From positions 8,432,001-8,496,000 of the forward strand of contig NZ_CP107772.1 of the NCBI RefSeq assembly GCF_036345155.1: a stretch of DNA of 64,000 nt. Reading direction: 5' to 3'. Each line of letters opens with the position of its first letter. Positions within the stretch are counted from its first letter, which is position 1. Position numbers and translations under genes: made by a program. The notes below the pieces were generated by a model. That model was not told the origin of the DNA. It saw only the letters and a program-made list of their open reading frames with translations, and searched no databases. This document shows, piece by piece, positions 60,426 to 64,000 of the stretch. The DNA comes from Streptomyces sp. NBC_00582. GTDB lineage: Bacteria; Actinomycetota; Actinomycetes; Streptomycetales; Streptomycetaceae.

Positions 60426-61167
60426 CGGCCACGGCCGCCTCGACCAGCGCCCGCACCACCCGCACGTCCTCGCCCATCTCCGGATGCCACTGCACCCCGA
60501 GCACCCAGCCGTCGGCGGCGGACAGCTCCACCGCCTCCACGGTCCCGTCCGACGCGTGGGCGCTCGCGACCAGACCGGCGCCGAGGCGGTCGACGGCCTG
60601 GTGGTGGTACGTGGGAACCGCGCTCTCCTCCGGGACGAGCGCGGCGTACCGCGTGCCCGGGACCGGCTTGACCGGGTGGCTGCCAAACACGCCGACCGTC
60701 TCGGCGTGCCCCTCGATGTGCTGGGTCAGCGTGCCGCCGAGGGCCACGTTGAGGAGCTGCATGCCCCGGCAGATGCCCAGCAGCGGCACACCGGCCGCCA
60801 TCGCCGCGTCGATCAGCGCGAGTTCCCACGCGTCCCGCTCGCGGGCCGGCGGTCCGGTGCGGGGGTCGCGCTCGGCGCCGTAGCGGACCGGCTCGACGTC
60901 CGGGCCGCCCGCGATCACCAGACCGTCGAGGCGGGCGACCGTCGCCGCCGCGTGCTCGGGGGCGTCCGGCGGCAGCATCGCGGCCAGGCCGCCCGCCCGC
61001 TGCACCAGCCGTGGATAGCCGGCCGGCAGCAGCGCCGCGTCCAGCTCCCACACGCCCCAACGTGCCCCGGCCTCCAGATAGGTACTGACCCCGATCAGCG
61101 GCCGCCCGCCGTCCGGCCCGGCCTCCGGCCTGCCGTCCCGCTTGTCGTCCGTCCCGTCACCCGTCAT
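60400..61167 (-). CDS. Gamma-glutamyl hydrolase, class I glutamine amidotransferase-like (PuuD type)
   Basis: 255 residues of the peptidase C26 family. The catalytic Cys is in L-L-G-I-C-R-G-M-Q-L-L-N, and the His/Glu pair in V-Q-W-H-P-E. In gamma-glutamylated polyamine or ethanolamine degradation such enzymes release glutamate in the last step. ATG 61167 follows GGGAG. Next to a GntR regulator and the GlnA4-type synthetase, which suggests one catabolic unit. Confidence 0.88.
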   Translation of the reverse strand: MTGDGTDDKRDGRPEAGPDGGRPLIGVSTYLEAGARWGVWELDAALLPAGYPRLVQRAGGLAAMLPPDAPEHAAATVARLDGLVIAGGPDVEPVRYGAERDPRTGPPARERDAWELALIDAAMAAGVPLLGICRGMQLLNVALGGTLTQHIEGHAETVGVFGSHPVKPVPGTRYAALVPEESAVPTYHHQAVDRLGAGLVASAHASDGTVEAVELSAADGWVLGVQWHPEMGEDVRVVRALVEAAVAATTASTAP

Positions 61168-61227
61168 GAGAACTCCCGCCCCCGATCCCACGCCCCAAAT
61201 GGGCTGTCCGCAGACCAATACATCGTT

Positions 61228-61962
61228 TCACGTCAGGAATCCCCGGAGCAGCGCCGCCGTCCCCGCGCAGTGCTCCCGCATCATCTCCCGGGCCCCGTCC
61301 GCGTCCCCGTCCAGCACCGCCTCGACCAGCGCGAGGTGCTGCCGCTGCGAGTGCTCCAGGTTGCGCACAAGCAGCGGGATGCAGTCGAGCAGGTCGTTCA
61401 CCGTCGCCCGGACGGCCGCGTACTGCGCCGTCAGCGACGGCGAGCCGCACAGCTCGGCCAGCGTGAGGTGGAGCAGGGTGTCCAGGCGCCGGTAGTCCGT
61501 CAGCGGGGCGTCCGCGGTCCGGGCGAGCGCCTCGCGCAGCCGCCCCGCCTGCTCGTCCGTCAGCCCGTGCGCGGCGCACAGCCCCGCCGCGCCGACCTCC
61601 AGCACCTCGCGGAAGCGCAGCACGTCCTCGATGTCGACCTCGGCGATCCGGCGCCGCAGCTCGTCCTCGCCGCCCCCGTCCGCGCGCGGCAGCACGAACG
61701 TTCCGCCGTACCGGCCGCGCCGGGACTCCACCAGCCCCTGGTCCTGGAGCACCTTCAGCACCTCGCGCAGCGTCACCCGGCTGATCCCGAGCCGCTCCGC
61801 CAGCTCCCGTTCGGCCGGCAGCCGCTCGCCCCCGGGCACCAGGCCCAGCCGTACGACCTGGAGGATCTGCTCCAACGCCTCCTCGAAGCCGTTCCCCGCG
61901 CGCACCGGCCGCAGCACCGGAGCCAACCGGTCCCCGACGCCGCCGTCCGCGTCCACCGACAT
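61228..61962 (-). CDS. GntR-family (FadR subfamily) regulator
   Basis: 244 residues. The winged HTH is at about 25-90 (L-P-A-E-R-E-L-A-E-R-L-G-I-S-R-V-T-L-R-E) and the helical FCD domain at about 105-240. It probably controls the divergent glnA4-like gene and the hydrolase through the palindrome at 61986-62001. ATG 61962 follows GGAAGGGGG; an ATG at 61983 is a less likely alternative. Confidence 0.87.
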   Translation of the reverse strand: MSVDADGGVGDRLAPVLRPVRAGNGFEEALEQILQVVRLGLVPGGERLPAERELAERLGISRVTLREVLKVLQDQGLVESRRGRYGGTFVLPRADGGGEDELRRRIAEVDIEDVLRFREVLEVGAAGLCAAHGLTDEQAGRLREALARTADAPLTDYRRLDTLLHLTLAELCGSPSLTAQYAAVRATVNDLLDCIPLLVRNLEHSQRQHLALVEAVLDGDADGAREMMREHCAGTAALLRGFLT

Positions 61963-61985
61963 CCGGCCGTGCCCCCTTCCCAAGC

Positions 61986-62001
61986 AATGGTTCTCACCAA
62001 T
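61986..62001. promoter_or_regulatory. Candidate GntR operator in front of the glnA4-like gene
   Basis: AATGGT and ACCAAT flank TCTC (inverted with one mismatch), similar to TGGT-N-ACCA sites of FadR/PdhR-type regulators. It abuts TACCTT (62001-62006), a possible -10. The octamer ACCAATAC at 61996-62003 recurs at 61214-61221 upstream of the hydrolase gene. Confidence 0.45.
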
Positions 62002-62055
62002 ACCTTATCTCCCGGCCGCCCGATCCAGCAGAGGAAGCCCGAAGGAGGCCCTCCC

Positions 62056-63417
62056 GTGGCAGACCGCACACCCCCGCTCGCCGTCGAGGAACTGCACGCC
62101 CTCGTCGCGAGCGGCGAGATCGACACCGTCGTCCTGGCCTTCCCCGACATGCAGGGGCGGCTCCAGGGCAAGCGGTTCGCCGCCCGCTTCTTCCTCGACG
62201 AGGTACTCCACCACGGCACCGAGGGCTGCAACTACCTCCTCGCCGTCGACACCGAGATGAACACCGTCGACGGCTACGCCATGTCCTCCTGGGACCGGGG
62301 CTACGGGGACTTCGCCATGCACCCCGACCTGTCCACCCTGCGCCGCGTGCCGTGGAACGCCGGTACGGCGCTGCTGGTCGCCGACCTCGCCTGGAACGAC
62401 GGCTCCCCCGTCGTCGCCGCCCCGCGCCAGATCCTGCGCCGCCAGCTCGAGCGCCTCGCCGAGCACGGCCTCACCGCCCAGGTCGGCACCGAGCTGGAGT
62501 TCATCGTCTTCAAGGACAGCTACGAGCAGGCCTGGGACGCGAACTACCGGGGGCTGACCCCGGCCAACCAGTACAACATCGACTACTCCGTCCTCGGCAC
62601 CGGACGGATCGAGCCCCTGCTGCGCCGGATCCGCAACGAGATGGCCGGCGCCGGCCTCACCGTCGAGTCCGCCAAGGGCGAGTGCAACCCCGGCCAGCAC
62701 GAGATCGCCTTCCGCTACGACGAGGCCCTGGTCACCTGCGACCAGCACGCGATCTACAAGACCGGCGCCAAGGAGATCGCCGCGCAGGAGGGCTGCTCCC
62801 TCACCTTCATGGCCAAGTACAACGAGCGCGAGGGCAACTCCTGTCACATCCACCTCTCCCTCACGGACGCCGACGGCCGCAACGCCTTCGCCGCCGAGGA
62901 CGGCGGGATGACCGACACCATGCGGCACTTCCTCGCCGGCCAGCTCGCCGCCCTGCGCGACTTCTCCCTTCTCTACGCCCCCAACATCAACAGCTACAAG
63001 CGGTTCCAGCAGGGCTCCTTCGCCCCGACCGCCGTCGCCTGGGGCCACGACAACCGCACCTGCGCGCTACGCGTCGTGGGACACGGCCGCTCGCTCCGGT
63101 TCGAGAACCGGCTGCCCGGCGGGGACGTCAATCCGCACCTCGCCGTCGCCGGGCTGGTCGCCGCCGGGCTGTACGGCATCGAGCAGCGGCTCGAACTGCC
63201 CGAGGCCTGCCCCGGCAACGCCTACACCGCCGAGTACGCCCACGTCCCCACCACGCTCCGGGAGGCCGCCGAGCTGTGGGAGAACAGCCCGGTCGCCAAG
63301 GCCGCCTTCGGCGACGAGGTCGTCGCCCACTACCGCAACATGGCACGCGTCGAGCTGGAGGCGTTCGACGCCGCGGTCACCGACTGGGAGCTGCGCCGCT
63401 CCTTCGAACGCCTGTGA
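62056..63417 (+). CDS. glnA4: Glutamine synthetase-like gamma-glutamyl-amine synthetase (GlnA4 type)
   Basis: ATP-dependent ligase of the glutamine synthetase fold, 453 residues. Metal- and glutamate-binding motifs are G-T-E-L-E-F, E-C-N-P-G-Q-H-E, G-N-S-C-H-I-H-L-S-L and R-F-E-N-R-L-P-G-G-D-V-N-P. The last replaces the A-D-A-N-P form, and the regulatory adenylylation loop of true glutamine synthetases is not seen. Position next to a GntR gene, a gamma-glutamyl hydrolase and an aldehyde dehydrogenase matches the S. coelicolor ethanolamine gene glnA4 (gamma-glutamylethanolamide synthetase). GTG 62056 follows GAAGGAGG. Confidence 0.87.
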   Translation: MADRTPPLAVEELHALVASGEIDTVVLAFPDMQGRLQGKRFAARFFLDEVLHHGTEGCNYLLAVDTEMNTVDGYAMSSWDRGYGDFAMHPDLSTLRRVPWNAGTALLVADLAWNDGSPVVAAPRQILRRQLERLAEHGLTAQVGTELEFIVFKDSYEQAWDANYRGLTPANQYNIDYSVLGTGRIEPLLRRIRNEMAGAGLTVESAKGECNPGQHEIAFRYDEALVTCDQHAIYKTGAKEIAAQEGCSLTFMAKYNEREGNSCHIHLSLTDADGRNAFAAEDGGMTDTMRHFLAGQLAALRDFSLLYAPNINSYKRFQQGSFAPTAVAWGHDNRTCALRVVGHGRSLRFENRLPGGDVNPHLAVAGLVAAGLYGIEQRLELPEACPGNAYTAEYAHVPTTLREAAELWENSPVAKAAFGDEVVAHYRNMARVELEAFDAAVTDWELRRSFERL

Positions 63418-63428
63418 AAGGTCACCCC

Positions 63429-64000
63429 GTGTCCGACCCGCACGAGCTCATCGTTCTCAACCCGGCCACCGAGGAGGTCGTCGCCACCGTCCCCGCCGCC
63501 GACGCGGCCGACGTGGACCGTGCCGTCGCCCGCGCGAGCGCCGCCCAGGTCCGCTGGGCCGCCGCCGCTCCCGCCGACCGGGCCCGGCTGCTGCGCCGCT
63601 TCGCCGATGTCGTCGACGGCCACCTCGAAGAGCTGGCACGGCTGGAGGTCCGCGAGGCGGGTCATCTCCTCGGCAACGCCCGCTGGGAGGCCGGCAACGC
63701 CCGTGACCTGCTGCTGTACGCGGCCGGCGGCGTCGAGCGCCTCACCGGCCGGCAGATCCCGGTCCCGGGCGGCTGGGACGTCACCTTCCACGAGCCGCTC
63801 GGCGTGGTCGGGGTGATCGCCCCCTGGAACTTCCCCCTGCCGATCGCCGCCTGGGGCTCCTTCCCGGCCCTCGCGGCCGGCAACGCGGTCGTCCTCAAGC
63901 CCGCCGAGACCACCCCGCTGACGGCGCTGCGGCTCGCCGAACTCGCGCTCGACGCGGGCCTGCCCGAGGGGCTGTTCCAGGTCCTTCCCGGATACGGCTC
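63429..64000 (+). CDS. Aldehyde dehydrogenase (3' part outside window)
   Basis: NAD(P)-dependent oxidoreductase; the first 190 codons are present, including the cofactor-binding segment G-V-I-A-P-W-N-F-P-L and K-P-A-E-T-T-P. The catalytic Cys and Glu lie beyond the window. GTG 63429 follows AAAGG, 11 bases after the synthetase gene, so they form an operon. By context it should oxidise the gamma-glutamylated aldehyde made from ethanolamine or a polyamine. Confidence 0.9.
   Translation, partial: MSDPHELIVLNPATEEVVATVPAADAADVDRAVARASAAQVRWAAAAPADRARLLRRFADVVDGHLEELARLEVREAGHLLGNARWEAGNARDLLLYAAGGVERLTGRQIPVPGGWDVTFHEPLGVVGVIAPWNFPLPIAAWGSFPALAAGNAVVLKPAETTPLTALRLAELALDAGLPEGLFQVLPGYG

Noticed and set aside
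1..64000. CRISPR array, tRNA or rRNA genes, insertion sequences, prophage or att sites
   Set aside because: Looked for in all intergenic regions; no regular repeat-spacer pattern, cloverleaf, transposase or integrase was seen.

Overview
The window is chromosomal DNA of a Streptomyces species. The evidence is very high GC with strong third-position bias, GTG and TTG starts, a complete Pup-proteasome locus, a conservon (cvn) with a CYP157-type P450, and gene order that matches my memory of the S. coelicolor region running from the glycerol operon (gyl) through metH, the proteasome genes, tatAC and rarA-E to glnA4. No rRNA, tRNA, CRISPR array, insertion sequence or prophage was seen. The window starts inside glpF and ends inside an aldehyde dehydrogenase gene.

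Layout. 1-1.4 kb: glpF (partial) and its IclR-type regulator gylR. 1.6-6.1 kb: metH behind a compact structured leader RNA, then a HAD phosphatase. 6.5-9.9 kb: two tandem oligopeptide-type lipoproteins with no permease or ATPase beside them. 9.9-15.5 kb: a RecB-family nuclease operon that includes a response regulator, an M50 protease, trmI, a small secreted protein and a ferredoxin. 15.7-25.7 kb: arc, dop, pup, an endonuclease VII-like gene, prcB, prcA, a LacI/MFS pair and pafA. 25.8-34.6 kb: two FKBP isomerases, pafB, pafC, two small proteins, tatA, tatC and helY. 34.7-42.4 kb: a tendamistat-like secreted protein, then a carboxylase / DUF1989 pair / allophanate hydrolase operon with a TetR regulator; this block appears to sit between helY and the rar conservon, which I recall as adjacent in S. 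coelicolor. 42.7-47.3 kb: rarABCDE-like conservon. 47.3-55.6 kb: pseudouridine synthase, acetyltransferase, APC permease, siderophore-interacting protein, 5'-3' exonuclease and a glycine betaine ABC transporter. 56-64 kb: XRE-cupin regulator, cobalamin-binding-like protein, TDT transporter, LysR, kinase-like protein, and a gamma-glutamylation cluster (hydrolase, GntR, glnA4-like synthetase, aldehyde dehydrogenase).

How the genes work together. The Pup locus encodes ligase (PafA), depupylase (Dop), Pup, unfoldase (Arc) and the 20S core (PrcAB). PafB and PafC, encoded in the same cluster, belong to the WYL family that activates DNA-damage promoters. Two repair-type genes in this window (helY at 31771 and the RecB-family nuclease starting at 11710) carry promoters matching the LexA-independent recA-type class, TTGTCAGTGGC-N6-TANNNT, so a regulator and two likely targets lie within about 20 kb. 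The carboxylase/DUF1989/AtzF operon fits guanidine (or urea) nitrogen assimilation. Its TetR regulator is tied to a permease 9 kb away by a shared palindrome with half-sites like TAATTTCTGTC and GACAGAAATTA. The metH leader can form an H-type pseudoknot whose loop strand is also complementary to the metH ribosome binding site, which is a riboswitch-like arrangement. Several genes (recB-like, trmI, pafA, a 64-aa membrane protein, lysR, rluA) have a -10 hexamer 6-8 bases from the start codon and are probably leaderless.
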